A stretch of DNA of 52,511 bases from contig JAFRXI010000035.1 in the NCBI GenBank assembly GCA_017437755.1, positions 1 through 52,511 on the forward strand, given 5' to 3'. The notes beneath the pieces were generated by a model that was not told where the DNA came from, ran no database searches, and was given only the letters and a program-made list of their open reading frames with translations. The DNA comes from Bacteroidales bacterium (GTDB lineage Bacteria; Bacteroidota; Bacteroidia; Bacteroidales; UBA932). Of the stretch, positions 16,627 to 25,605 are shown piece after piece. Made by a program: the position numbers and the translations under genes. Every line of letters starts with the position of its first letter. The first letter of the stretch is position 1.

Positions 16627-17165
16627 TGCGTCCCTCAGTCACAGCCTTTTCCATCATGCTTGCCGCGGCCCTTCTGTCCTGCAGCAAGCAGAGCCTCCAG
16701 AACACCTACGACGCCCAGGAAAAGAAGATCGAGTCCTTTGCCTCGGCAAGGAACGGCATCGCCACACGCTACAAAGACGGCTCGGTAAGGGTGATAATGC
16801 AGGAAGGGCACACCGCCGACACGCTCCTCTCCAACGGTGCCGTCACCTTCTATTATGCCGGATATGTCCTCAACGGAACCTCTGTATCCGCCAGGGACAT
16901 GTTCGCCACCAACCGCCAGGTGGAGGCCGAGGCGGCCGGATGGGATCCCCAGGACGAAGACGCCTTCTCCCCCGTTACCGTGGCAATGGATTCCAACGAC
17001 CTGATCGAGGGCCTCAGGAACGGGCTTCTGGGGGTCAGGGGCGGCGAGGAATGTTATATACTGTTTTCAGGAAAACATGCCTACGGCAAGAGGGCTTTAG
17101 GCACGATTCCTGCAAAGTCTGCCCTGGTCTATCACGTATGGGTGGAAAGCATGACCAACGAATAG
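16623..17165 (+). CDS. FKBP-type peptidyl-prolyl isomerase, lipoprotein
   Basis: This 180-residue predicted lipoprotein has a signal ending in a lipobox (ALLSC). An FKBP-like domain follows: GAVTFYYAGYVLNG, DSNDLIEGLRNGLLGVRGGEECYILF and a terminal IPAKSALVYHVWVESM resemble the typical FKBP strands and the IPxxxxLxFxVEL end. It would catalyse prolyl isomerisation or act as a folding chaperone in the periplasm. It is translationally coupled to nrnA (ATGA) and separated by one base from the next FKBP gene. Confidence 0.85.
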   Translation: MMRPSVTAFSIMLAAALLSCSKQSLQNTYDAQEKKIESFASARNGIATRYKDGSVRVIMQEGHTADTLLSNGAVTFYYAGYVLNGTSVSARDMFATNRQVEAEAAGWDPQDEDAFSPVTVAMDSNDLIEGLRNGLLGVRGGEECYILFSGKHAYGKRALGTIPAKSALVYHVWVESMTNE

Positions 17166-17166
17166 G

Positions 17167-18216
17167 ATGAAAAAGTTTCACTACATAACAGCATGCCTGG
17201 CCGCGGCGGCCGTCTCCGCGGGCTGCGCAAAAACCGCAGAGGAGGCCACCAACGCCTCCACAAAAATGTATCTGGACGCATGGACCGGAGCCAACTATCC
17301 TTCCGCCACAGTCTCGTCAAAAGGATTGTATATACTTGAGGACCAGGTTGTTGGAAGCGGTGACCAATGGAATTCCGACAACGGTTTCGCAAAGGTCCTC
17401 TTCACCGAGACCGACATGGAAGGCAAAATCTACGATACCACCGACGAAGATCTGGCCAAGATTGCCGGACTGTACTCCAACAACGTCACCTTCGGGCCCA
17501 GGATATGGCTCATATCGGAAGGTTCATACGGAGTTTACGCCGGACTGGAGGACGCCCTGAACGGCATGAGGGTAGGCGGGACAAGGAAAGTCCTGGTACC
17601 TTCCTGGCTGATGACATACAAGCGTTACTCATCCGACAAGGACTACTATTCCAAGCAGAGCAGCGCCACCAACACCATCTACACCATCTCCCTGCTGGAC
17701 CAGTGTTCAAATGTCTATGACTGGGAGGTGGAGGACGTGGAAGCCTTTGTGGAAGAGCACATGCACGGAGTGGATTCCACTTACTACGGAGGAGATGAAT
17801 CCGGCCTGAAATACGGTTTCTATTACGACAGGGTATCCGTGCCCGAAAAATGGGCCGACTATGAAATGCCCTCAGATACAGTTGTTTACATCAACTACAC
17901 CGGCCGACTTCTCAGCGGCAAGGTCTTCGACACCACAATCGCCCAGACCGCAAAGGAACACGGGATCTACTCCCAGAGCAAGGATTACTCCCCCGTCCAG
18001 ATAAACATAAAGGAAGACTACAACAACATCACCATGACCGCCAGCGAATCCAGCCTTATCACCGGATTCAAGGCCGCCCTGAAGATGATGCATCCCTATG
18101 AACATGGGAATGCGGCCTTCATTTCCACCCTCGGCTACGGCTATTCCGGAAGCGGATCCTCCATACGGCCCTTCACTCCCATCAGTTTTGAGATAACCCT
18201 GGTGGACAAACCATAG
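17167..18216 (+). CDS. Two-domain FKBP-like peptidyl-prolyl isomerase lipoprotein
   Basis: This 349-residue predicted lipoprotein has a signal ending in a lipobox near residue 20 (VSAGC). Two FKBP-like units follow. The first (about 55-180) has YGVYAGLEDALNGMRVGGTRKVLVPS, and the second (about 225-348) has TVVYINYTGRLLSGKVFDTT, SLITGFKAALKMMH and a terminal PFTPISFEITLVD. The second retains the FKBP core more fully. The likely role is periplasmic protein folding. It is immediately followed (four bases) by the MATE gene, so all four genes 15577-19663 may be cotranscribed. Confidence 0.83.
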   Translation: MKKFHYITACLAAAAVSAGCAKTAEEATNASTKMYLDAWTGANYPSATVSSKGLYILEDQVVGSGDQWNSDNGFAKVLFTETDMEGKIYDTTDEDLAKIAGLYSNNVTFGPRIWLISEGSYGVYAGLEDALNGMRVGGTRKVLVPSWLMTYKRYSSDKDYYSKQSSATNTIYTISLLDQCSNVYDWEVEDVEAFVEEHMHGVDSTYYGGDESGLKYGFYYDRVSVPEKWADYEMPSDTVVYINYTGRLLSGKVFDTTIAQTAKEHGIYSQSKDYSPVQINIKEDYNNITMTASESSLITGFKAALKMMHPYEHGNAAFISTLGYGYSGSGSSIRPFTPISFEITLVDKP

Positions 18217-18220
18217 GAGC

Positions 18221-19663
18221 ATGGCCGGAAGCGTTCCGACAGAGCTGGGAACCAAAAACATCAATTCCCTGATAAGAGAGTACGCCGTCCCGGGCATCAT
18301 CGCCATGACGGCGTCTTCTCTGTACAATATGGTCGACAGCATCTTCATCGGCCATATACCCGGAGCCGGCGGACTCGCGATATCCGGGCTGGCGATCACC
18401 TTTCCGCTGATGAACATTTCCGCCGCCCTGGGAACGCTGGTGGGAGTCGGCGCTTCCACCATGATCTCCGTTCTGCTGGGCCAGAAGAACTACGCTGTTG
18501 CAAGGAAGGTCCTCGCCAACGAGATAACCCTCAACACCATAGTGGGAATCTTTTTCACGGTGGTGACCCTCCTTTTCATGGACCCCATCCTGACCTTCTT
18601 CGGAGCCAGCCCCAATACCCTGCCCTACGCCCGCGACTACATGGTTGTAATCGCACTGGGCAATGTCATCACCCACATGTACTTCGGGCTCAACAGCGTC
18701 ATCCGCTCGGCGGGAAACCCCAACCTGTCCATGGTGCTTACGCTGTTCACGGTCATAACCAACGCCATACTGGACCCCATATTCATATTCACGCTGGGAA
18801 TGGGGATCCGGGGCGCGGCAATAGCCACCATCCTGTGCCAGACGGCAGCCCTGGTGTGGTCCCTCGCCTATTTCAATGACAAGGACAAGGTCCTGCACCT
18901 TGACCGCAGGAGACCGTTCCAGCTGGACTGGAGAATCGCCGAGGACTCCCTCGCCATAGGCATGGGTCCATTCCTGATGAACCTGGCCAGCTGCATAGTG
19001 GTCCTGTTCATAAACAACCGCCTCCTCCGTTACGGCGGGGACCTCTCGATCGGTGCCTACGGTATAATCAACCGCCTCACCTTCCTGTTTATAATGGTAG
19101 TGGTGGGATTCAACCACGGGATGCAGCCGATCGCAGGTTACAACTACGGCGCCAGGCTCTATTCCAGGGTGAGGGAGGTATATGTCAAGACCGCAGCCTG
19201 GGCTACCGCGGTGATGGTCCTGGGGTTCATCGTCTCGGAATTCCTGCCGGGAATCGCGGTGTCGGTATTCACCAACGACCCGGAACTGGAACGGATAGCG
19301 GCCGACGGCATCCGAAAGATGAATTTCGTCCTCCCGATCATTGGTTTCCAGATGGTTACGACCAACCTGTTCCAATGCCTGGGAATGGTGGGAAGGTCCA
19401 TTTTCCTGTCGCTCTCAAGGCAGCTCCTCATCCTTGTGCCCTGCATCTATGCCCTGCCTGCCGCCCTGAACTCGGTGGACGGCGTATGGTACAGCTTTCC
19501 CATCTCCGATTTCCTCTCCGCCCTCATCACCGGCATCTTCGCCATAAGCCTGTTGCGGAAGCTGTCGCGCCTGAAGGACGGTGAAACGGCGGTTTCCCTC
19601 GGAGGAGCCATGTCGGAAGACTATTCCCACAAACAGTATTCAAGGAAAAAGGAGGACCGATGA
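18221..19663 (+). CDS. MATE family multidrug/Na+ antiporter
   Basis: This 480-residue inner-membrane protein has about 12 hydrophobic segments. The MATE signature appears near the N-terminus (YNMVDSIFIGHIPGAGGLAISGL), with GASTMISVLLGQKNY and a second-half repeat (GMQPIAGYNYGARLYSRV). It would export drugs or metabolites in exchange for Na+ or H+. It resembles the MepA/NorM-like branch. Its TGA overlaps the ATG of the serine hydrolase by four bases. Confidence 0.92.
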   Translation: MAGSVPTELGTKNINSLIREYAVPGIIAMTASSLYNMVDSIFIGHIPGAGGLAISGLAITFPLMNISAALGTLVGVGASTMISVLLGQKNYAVARKVLANEITLNTIVGIFFTVVTLLFMDPILTFFGASPNTLPYARDYMVVIALGNVITHMYFGLNSVIRSAGNPNLSMVLTLFTVITNAILDPIFIFTLGMGIRGAAIATILCQTAALVWSLAYFNDKDKVLHLDRRRPFQLDWRIAEDSLAIGMGPFLMNLASCIVVLFINNRLLRYGGDLSIGAYGIINRLTFLFIMVVVGFNHGMQPIAGYNYGARLYSRVREVYVKTAAWATAVMVLGFIVSEFLPGIAVSVFTNDPELERIAADGIRKMNFVLPIIGFQMVTTNLFQCLGMVGRSIFLSLSRQLLILVPCIYALPAALNSVDGVWYSFPISDFLSALITGIFAISLLRKLSRLKDGETAVSLGGAMSEDYSHKQYSRKKEDR

Positions 19664-20880
19664 AAAGAATCTTCATAGCAGTCGCCCTTCTGCTGTGCAC
19701 GACAGCCGCAATGTCGCAAGGCCTGAACGACCGGTTGTACAACAGCCTCTCGGACTTCCCCGACCTCCGGCCAATGGAGTCCAAGGTCGACAGTTTCATG
19801 CGGTTCTGGGACATCCGCGGCGCCTCCCTGTCGATAGTCCGGAACGATTCCCTGGTCTACTCCAAGGGCTTCGGCTGGGCCGATAAGGAGAAAGGCCTCC
19901 CCATGCAGCCCGGAAACCTGCTCAGGCTGGCCTCAGTATCCAAGCTGATCACCGCCATAGGCATTATGGTGCTTCAGGAAAACGGCCGCCTGAACCTCCA
20001 GAGCCCCGTTTTCGGGCCATACGGGATACTCAAGGGATACGACGGTTACATAACCGACGACAACTACTACCTAATAACGGTGGAACACCTCCTCCGCCAC
20101 CAGGGCGGATTCACCAAACGGTTTGGCGACCCGATGTTCTCCACCCGCTCAGTCATGTCCAGATATGGCCTGAGGACTCCCCCCGACGCAGAGACGCTAA
20201 CCCGTTGCCTGCTTAAGGAACCGCTTGATTATGAGCCGGGCACATCGCAGTCATATTCCAATTTCGGATACCTCCTGCTCTCCATGATAATCGAGCAGGT
20301 CTCCGGCACGGACTACGAGACCTTCATCCGCCGGAACGTCATGGAGAAGGCCGGATGCCAGGATTTCCACATAGGCGGCATATACGAGAAGGACCGCCTC
20401 CCCGGCGAAGTGAAGTACTACACGCACAAGGAGGCCGAGCCGGTGAGTGAATTCAACGGCAGCGGAAACATGGTCACCCGGTGCTACGGCGGCAACAACA
20501 TAACCGCCCTTTCCGGCGCCGGGGCCTGGGTAGGTTCCACCCCGGAACTGGCCAGGCTGGTCTCCAGCATAGATGCAAAGATGCTGGTTCCCGACATCCT
20601 CACCCCGTTCAGCGTATTCCAGATGACGCAGTACTGGGACGAGGACACCTTCGGCCTGGGCTGGATTGACACCAACAAAGACGGAGAATGGACCCGTACG
20701 GGCTCATTCTCCGGAACGAACGCTATGATAAAGTATTATCCCGACGGGCAGTGCTGGATAATGGTCACCAACACCGGGACCTGGAAAGGGACGCTTCTGG
20801 CCAAGGACATCAGCGCCCTCTTCCGCTCCCTCCGTTCCCGCTACGGGAAAAATCTTCCCAAACAGGACCTGTTCCAGTAG
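19660..20880 (+). CDS. Exported serine hydrolase, class C beta-lactamase/esterase family
   Basis: This 406-residue protein has a signal peptide (MKRIFIAVALLLCTTAAMSQ), so it acts outside the cytoplasm. The fold is the penicillin-binding-protein-like serine hydrolase: SxxK as SVSK within NLLRLASVSKLITAIG, YxN as YSN (SQSYSNFGYLLL), and a third-motif candidate RTGSFSG. Members are peptidases, esterases or beta-lactam-interacting proteins; sequence alone does not decide. It is the last gene of the plus-strand run from nrnA and ends five bases before the convergent CE15 gene. Confidence 0.88.
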   Translation: MKRIFIAVALLLCTTAAMSQGLNDRLYNSLSDFPDLRPMESKVDSFMRFWDIRGASLSIVRNDSLVYSKGFGWADKEKGLPMQPGNLLRLASVSKLITAIGIMVLQENGRLNLQSPVFGPYGILKGYDGYITDDNYYLITVEHLLRHQGGFTKRFGDPMFSTRSVMSRYGLRTPPDAETLTRCLLKEPLDYEPGTSQSYSNFGYLLLSMIIEQVSGTDYETFIRRNVMEKAGCQDFHIGGIYEKDRLPGEVKYYTHKEAEPVSEFNGSGNMVTRCYGGNNITALSGAGAWVGSTPELARLVSSIDAKMLVPDILTPFSVFQMTQYWDEDTFGLGWIDTNKDGEWTRTGSFSGTNAMIKYYPDGQCWIMVTNTGTWKGTLLAKDISALFRSLRSRYGKNLPKQDLFQ

Positions 20881-20885
20881 GCCGC

Positions 20886-22151
20886 CTATTTCAGGAACCT
20901 GTCCGCAAAATCCAGGTAGCGCAGCCAGTCGTACAGGGCGATATCGTGCTTTCCGCGCCGGATATGGTATCCCATCCTGCCAGCCACCACCGGCTGTTCT
21001 ATCCCCGGAGGAACATATGACGTAAAGCCCTCGTATCCGTAAAGGGCATATACCGGCGATGCCCCCACCAGCGAAAGATACTCTCCCTTGGGGTCGGCCC
21101 AGTTGTCTTCAGAGGCGCTGGCGACATATACCGGACGCGGGGCAGCCAGGGCGATGAGTTCATGCTCGTCGAACGGAAGGTCCCATTCGCGGCAGTTGTA
21201 TTTCCTGTAATTGGTGCAGAACCAATGGGGGAACTTGTAGTTGATGATATCCACGGTCTCGCCTATCCTACGCCTGGAAATCGCGGCCCCGGAACAACCT
21301 GAACAGTTGGAAATCACCATGGCAAAACGGCGATCGGTGGCACCGGCCCAGAGGGCGGTCTTGCCAAGCCTGGAATGGCCGAACACTGCAACCTTCCCTT
21401 CATCTATGTCCGGATCCTTTTCAAGGTAATCCAGGCAGAGCCTGAGGCCCCAGGCCCAGGCCGCCACGGTTCCCCAGGACTCGGCATCGCGCTCCTTCCC
21501 CTTGTCCAGCACGCCGTGCACCCCGTTTTTGAAGCCATCGTCAAAATCCGGATCAATGTCGCCACGGTAGAAAGTGGCTACCGCATATCCCCTGGAAATG
21601 ATCTCCTCCAGGGGCCAGCGGCTCTGGGAGGCTCCCCTGTCGGGCCTAATCTGCTTGGTCCCGTATCCCTGCAGCCTGGCGGCCGAAGGCTTGAGGATGG
21701 CCGGATCGGTTGAAACCGTCCAGTTTCCCCAGAAATTCACTCCCAGGAAACATGGGGCCGGTTCATCCAGGCCGTTTGGCGTATAGATGAGCAGGACCAG
21801 CGAATCGGTCCACTCGCCGTCGAACGAGATGCTCACCTGGCGCCTGGTGGCCTTTGAGCCAAGGGCTGAGGAACTCTCCTCCAGCACATGGAAGAGTGTC
21901 CTTCTGGGAAGTTTCGGGCTTTCGCCGAACATCTCACGGGTGAACTGCTCCAGAATCTCCGGCCTGCGCCTGCGCGCCCACCTCCGGACTGTCCTGACAG
22001 GTCTTCCGGAAAGGGTCAGAAGGGGGTCAGGAAGTGAATACGGCTTGATGGCGGCCTCGTCATAAGAGGCTTTCTCAGGGCTTCCCGCCGAGGGGGCCGC
22101 AATTGAAAAAACGGCGGACAATGCCGCCGTCAAAATGGTTAAACCAATCAT
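20886..22151 (-). CDS. CE15-like glucuronoyl esterase
   Basis: This roughly 421-residue exported alpha/beta-hydrolase resembles CE15 glucuronoyl methylesterases, which cut ester links between glucuronoxylan and lignin or related uronate esters. Key motifs are GHSRLGKTALWAG (nucleophile Ser), the acid-residue region ASASEDNWADPKGE, and the His in GYHIRRGKHDI, all in the CE15 order. FRGDIDPD-like and WGTVAAWAWGLRLCLDYL segments also fit. An N-terminal hydrophobic signal is present. The start is taken at the ATG 22151 rather than the TTG at 22157. It follows the ptb stop by six bases and could be cotranscribed with ackA-ptb. Confidence 0.87.
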   Translation of the reverse strand: MIGLTILTAALSAVFSIAAPSAGSPEKASYDEAAIKPYSLPDPLLTLSGRPVRTVRRWARRRRPEILEQFTREMFGESPKLPRRTLFHVLEESSSALGSKATRRQVSISFDGEWTDSLVLLIYTPNGLDEPAPCFLGVNFWGNWTVSTDPAILKPSAARLQGYGTKQIRPDRGASQSRWPLEEIISRGYAVATFYRGDIDPDFDDGFKNGVHGVLDKGKERDAESWGTVAAWAWGLRLCLDYLEKDPDIDEGKVAVFGHSRLGKTALWAGATDRRFAMVISNCSGCSGAAISRRRIGETVDIINYKFPHWFCTNYRKYNCREWDLPFDEHELIALAAPRPVYVASASEDNWADPKGEYLSLVGASPVYALYGYEGFTSYVPPGIEQPVVAGRMGYHIRRGKHDIALYDWLRYLDFADRFLK

Positions 22152-22157
22152 AATCAA

Positions 22158-23066
22158 TTACTTGACAAACATCGCAGCTTCTGCAATGGAATTGAGTTTG
22201 GTATCAACGGTATCGGCCCGGCTGGCAAGTACGCAGGGTGCCGTGGTTCCAACCAGCATTCCGGCCTGACGTACGCCGGTGGCAAGCTTGGAGTTGGTCT
22301 TCCAGAACACGTTGGCACTCTCTATGTTGGGGAACAGGAGGCAGTCGGCGTCTCCGGCGACAGGGCTCTGGAGTTTCTTGATCTGCACCGATTCAGGGTC
22401 GATGGCAACGTCTAGGGCCAGGGGGCCGTCACCTATGCAGCCGGCGATCTGGCCGCGGTCGGCCATCTTGGCGAGCATTGCGGCCTCGATGCAGGCGGGC
22501 ATGGAATCCAGCATCTGCTCGGAAGCTGCCACGAACGCGATCTTGGGCTTTGCGATACCGAACGACTTGGCAACCTTCACCACGTAACCGGCGAGTTTCA
22601 CCTTCTGACGGAAATCCGGAAGCGGAATCACGGCCATGTCGGTGATGAAGATGAGCTTGGGGTAGTTGGGGTTCTCGATCACGCCAACGTGGCTCAGGAC
22701 GCCCTTGGGAGGGAGCAGGCCGGTTTCCTTGTTCAGGATTGCACGGAGGAACTTGTCGGTGGAGCAGAGGCCCTTCATGAGGATGTCGCCCTCGCCGTCA
22801 TGGACCATCTTGACGGCCTTTGCAACGGCGGTGAGTTCCACCTTCTCGTCAACGATGGTGAATTTGGATGCATCGAGTCCGTTCTTGACACAGACGTCGC
22901 TGACCATGTCGGCGTCGCCCACGATCGTCACCTCCACGAAACCCATTTCCACAGCCTTGTAGCAAGCCTCGATACTGTGCTCATCGACAGCCCACGCTGC
23001 CACCATCTTCTTGCAGATGCCCTTTGCCTTGAGCTCGGCATAAAGGTCGTTGAATGTCTTGATCAT
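22158..23066 (-). CDS. ptb: Phosphate acyltransferase, butyryl type (Ptb-like)
   Basis: This 302-residue protein of the phosphate acetyl/butyryltransferase family exchanges CoA for phosphate on a short-chain acyl-CoA in the cytoplasm. The length (about 300) and motifs such as ILMKGLCSTDKFLRAIL, LLFPNIESANVFWK and the end VLASRADTVDTKLNSIAEA fit Ptb rather than the longer Pta. It is directly downstream of ackA (30-base gap), so together they would convert acyl-CoA to acyl phosphate and then acid plus ATP. The actual acyl chain (acetyl, propionyl, butyryl) cannot be read from the sequence. Confidence 0.9.
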   Translation of the reverse strand: MIKTFNDLYAELKAKGICKKMVAAWAVDEHSIEACYKAVEMGFVEVTIVGDADMVSDVCVKNGLDASKFTIVDEKVELTAVAKAVKMVHDGEGDILMKGLCSTDKFLRAILNKETGLLPPKGVLSHVGVIENPNYPKLIFITDMAVIPLPDFRQKVKLAGYVVKVAKSFGIAKPKIAFVAASEQMLDSMPACIEAAMLAKMADRGQIAGCIGDGPLALDVAIDPESVQIKKLQSPVAGDADCLLFPNIESANVFWKTNSKLATGVRQAGMLVGTTAPCVLASRADTVDTKLNSIAEAAMFVK

Positions 23067-23096
23067 ATCTGTTGAAAATTGTTTTCAGGGGTTATG

Positions 23097-24308
23097 TCAA
23101 TCGGCCTGTTCCATTACCAGGTGCATGGTGTCGCGGGCGATGACGAGTTCCTCGTCGGTGCACACGAGAGCGGCCTTGACCTTTGAATCGGCCGTGGTGA
23201 TTATGGCATCCTCACCGCTGGCGAGGTTGGCCTCGTAATCCACCTTGAGCCCGAGGTACGAGAAGTTCTCCAGGACCCTTCTGCGAAGCCGGCTGTTGTG
23301 CTCGCCGATTCCGCCGGTGAAGCAGATGAGGTCCACTCCGTTCATCGCCGCAACGTACATGCCGATGTTCTTTATGAGGTCATACGACAGCTTCTTGAAC
23401 ACAAGCTTAGCCTTGGGATCACCGCCGGTGGCGAGGTCGTTCATCTCGCGGGCGTCGGATGTCTTGCCGGAAAGGCCCAGGAAGCCGCTCTTGCGGTTGA
23501 GGATGGTGCTCATCTCGTCCGGGGTGCAGCCCAGCTTCTTCATGAGGTAGAGGACGGCGTTGGCGTCGATGTTGCCCACGCGGGTTCCCATGATCATGCC
23601 CTCGAGCGGGGTGAATCCCATGGAGGTATCCACACACTTGCCGTTCTGGATGGCGCAAACGGAACTGCCGGCGCCAATGTGGCAAGTAATTATCTTTGAC
23701 TCGTTTATGTCCAATCCGGCGAGCGCGGCACCCTTTGCCGACACAAACTGGTGGCTGGTGCCGTGGGCGCCGTAGCGGCGTACGCGGAACTTGTCGTAAT
23801 ACTCGTATGGAAGGGCGTACATGTAGGCGTACGGCGGCATGGTCTGATGGAAGGCGGTATCGAAGGTCACCACCTGGGGGACCGAAGGCAGGGCGTCCAT
23901 GATGGCATGGATGCCAAGGAGATGGGCCGGGTTGTGGAGAGGGGCAAAGTCGCAGCAGAACTCGATCTTGGAGAGGACGTCGTCGTTGACGATAGCGCTG
24001 GACGAGAAGAACTCGCCGCCCTGGACTATCCTGTGGCCAACGGCCTCTATGTCTTCAAGCGATTCAAGGACACCGTTCTCACCGGTCAGGGCATCGAGGA
24101 TGAGACGCATTCCCTCCTTGTGGTCAGGGATAGGTATCTCCTTGACAATCTTATCCTTGCCGGAAGGGGCATATTGCAGGATCCCCATAGGAAGGCCTAT
24201 CTTCTCGGCCACGCCCTTTGCGATGATGTCATAGACGGTGTCGCTTTTCATGTCCAGCAGCTGATACTTGATTGACGAGCTGCCGCAGTTGATTACCAGA
24301 ATTATCAT
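23097..24308 (-). CDS. ackA: Acetate kinase
   Basis: Acetate kinase makes ATP from acetyl phosphate and ADP in mixed-acid fermentation. The 403-residue protein starts MIILVINCGSSSIKYQLL (the nucleotide-binding N-terminus). It has the signature VTFDTAFHQTMPP, RRYGAHGTSH, IGAGSSVCAI, GTRVGNIDAN and the C-terminal FTGGIGEHNSRLRRRV. The frame stays open upstream to 24398, but that stretch is translated from the structured repeat and is not conserved sequence, so ATG 24308 is used. It is the first gene of ackA-ptb, possibly extending to CE15. Confidence 0.95.
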   Translation of the reverse strand: MIILVINCGSSSIKYQLLDMKSDTVYDIIAKGVAEKIGLPMGILQYAPSGKDKIVKEIPIPDHKEGMRLILDALTGENGVLESLEDIEAVGHRIVQGGEFFSSSAIVNDDVLSKIEFCCDFAPLHNPAHLLGIHAIMDALPSVPQVVTFDTAFHQTMPPYAYMYALPYEYYDKFRVRRYGAHGTSHQFVSAKGAALAGLDINESKIITCHIGAGSSVCAIQNGKCVDTSMGFTPLEGMIMGTRVGNIDANAVLYLMKKLGCTPDEMSTILNRKSGFLGLSGKTSDAREMNDLATGGDPKAKLVFKKLSYDLIKNIGMYVAAMNGVDLICFTGGIGEHNSRLRRRVLENFSYLGLKVDYEANLASGEDAIITTADSKVKAALVCTDEELVIARDTMHLVMEQAD

Positions 24309-24348
24309 ATTACAAGGTTTCAGTTTCAGTATTGTTAAACCAAAAAAA

Positions 24349-24467
24349 TAACCTGTCTCGGTTCTCAGACTACGGACCTTCGGTCCTATCCCTCCCAAAA
24401 CCTTCGGTTTCGGGCCCCTCCCACTTACGCTGCGTGGGTGCAGACGGTCTTCGAACCGAACAGGTTA
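24349..24467. repeat. Structured dispersed repeat, copy 2
   Basis: The outer stem TAACCTGT (24349-24356) pairs with ACAGGTTA (24460-24467). It continues as TCGGTTC with GAACCGA after a one-base bulge. The core 24368-24422 is identical to the reverse complement of 6953-7007 and holds two C(TTCG)G hairpins. A third hairpin CCCAC/GTGGG (24420-24424 with 24434-24438) replaces the CCCTC/GAGGG of copy 1 by a compensated change. It lies between the divergent ackA and comEC genes, flanked by an A-run on the left and a T-run on the right. Confidence 0.85.
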
Positions 24468-24506
24468 CTTTTTATCAAAAGCATACAAAGTTAGATATTT
24501 TTTATC

Positions 24507-24514
24507 TAATTTAG
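24507..24514 (+). promoter_or_regulatory. Weak -7-like box before comEC
   Basis: TAATTTAG differs by one base from TAnnTTTG and lies 17 bases before the ATG at 24532, in an AT-rich patch. It is plausible but weak. Confidence 0.35.
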
Positions 24515-24531
24515 CAGCAAATCGGTGTAAA

Positions 24532-25605
24532 ATGGATGAGGGGTGGAAATTTGGAGGGCTTGCACTCGCTTTCGCTTCGGGGACAGCCCTCGGAGCGGGG
24601 CTTACAAGGGCAGGCATGCCGCCCTCGGCCATAACCCTTTTCCCGGAGGTTCCGTTCGTCTTTCTGGCCTGCCTGCTGCTATTTCTGATCCTAGTGTTGA
24701 ATAAAAGGGGCACAGCTCCTTACGTATTGCTGTGCCTTGCATTCGCCGCGGCCGGAGCAAGCGGAGGTGCGATAGCATCTGCAACGGTCGGGACGTCTTC
24801 TCCGGCAATTGTCACCAGGGCAGGGACGGTTTTCCGGAGCCATATCGACCGGCTGCCGTTCAATGAGGCCGGACCGTTGGTGAAAGCCTTCCTTTCAGGC
24901 GACAGGAGCAGCCTCTCCAGTCAGACCGTCAAGGCGTTCCGCAGCAGCGGGGCATCACACCTGCTGGCACTTTCAGGCATGCACCTGGGGATAATCTACC
25001 TGATTGTTTCAAAAGCCGGGACGGTGCTAGGCAACAGCCCGGTTTCCAGGAAGTCAAGGTCGCTCTCGGCCATTGTGCTGTCAGGGATTTTCACCCTGGT
25101 GACCGGTGCTTCGCCCTCCATTACAAGGGCCTTCCTGTTCATCCTGCTCAGGGAAACGGCAATCATGACGGGACGGTCCCGGAGCGGAGCGGGCCTGTTG
25201 TCAGGCGCCCTGACTATCCAGCTTGTGATAATGCCGGAGGCTATACTTTCGGTTGGATTCCAGATGTCCTATGCCGCAGTTGCCGGTATAGTCCTTCTAT
25301 ACGGTCCGCTGTCAGGGCTCTATCCGGGGAAAGGGCCCATAAAACGTATTTGGGACGCTGCCGTGCTCGCCATTTCATGCCAGGCCACAACCGCGCCAAT
25401 AGCGTGGCTCTATTTCCATACCTTTCCGCGCTACTTCCTGATTACCAATTTAATGGCTATACCGCTCACCACCGCGCTGATGACGGTTTCAATAGTGGCC
25501 GTGATCCTCTCCGCCGCCGGACTGCATCCGCCGCTGCTGTTCCACGCCGCAGACTTCCTCGCCCGAATCCTCATCTCAGTCCTGGAGACCGTAAGCTCAA
25601 TGTGA
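24532..25605 (+). CDS. Short ComEC/Rec2-like membrane protein (competence domain only)
   Basis: This 357-residue polytopic membrane protein corresponds to the central channel domain of ComEC/Rec2, which moves single-stranded DNA across the inner membrane. The diagnostic segment is AFLSGDRSSLSSQ... SGASHLLALSGMHLGI, followed by SPSITRAFLF and GFQMSYAAVAGIVLLYGP. Usual ComEC proteins are about twice as long, with an N-terminal DUF4131 region and often a C-terminal metallo-beta-lactamase-like domain. Here the N-terminal part is short and the C-terminal domain is absent. The gene overlaps the convergent apbE by nine bases, so it ends naturally rather than by an obvious frameshift. Confidence 0.82.
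   Translation: MDEGWKFGGLALAFASGTALGAGLTRAGMPPSAITLFPEVPFVFLACLLLFLILVLNKRGTAPYVLLCLAFAAAGASGGAIASATVGTSSPAIVTRAGTVFRSHIDRLPFNEAGPLVKAFLSGDRSSLSSQTVKAFRSSGASHLLALSGMHLGIIYLIVSKAGTVLGNSPVSRKSRSLSAIVLSGIFTLVTGASPSITRAFLFILLRETAIMTGRSRSGAGLLSGALTIQLVIMPEAILSVGFQMSYAAVAGIVLLYGPLSGLYPGKGPIKRIWDAAVLAISCQATTAPIAWLYFHTFPRYFLITNLMAIPLTTALMTVSIVAVILSAAGLHPPLLFHAADFLARILISVLETVSSM

Noticed and set aside
18182-19375. A 397-codon frame on the minus strand
   Set aside because: It is antisense to the MATE gene, and its His/Asp/Gln-rich translation is typical of a mirror frame.
24309-24398. A 30-residue upstream extension of acetate kinase
   Set aside because: The extension translates the structured repeat, and acetate kinases begin at the MIILVINCGSS start at 24308.
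24440-24465. A tRNA T-loop-like TTCGAAC
   Set aside because: It belongs to the outer stem of the structured repeat; no acceptor stem or anticodon arm can be drawn.
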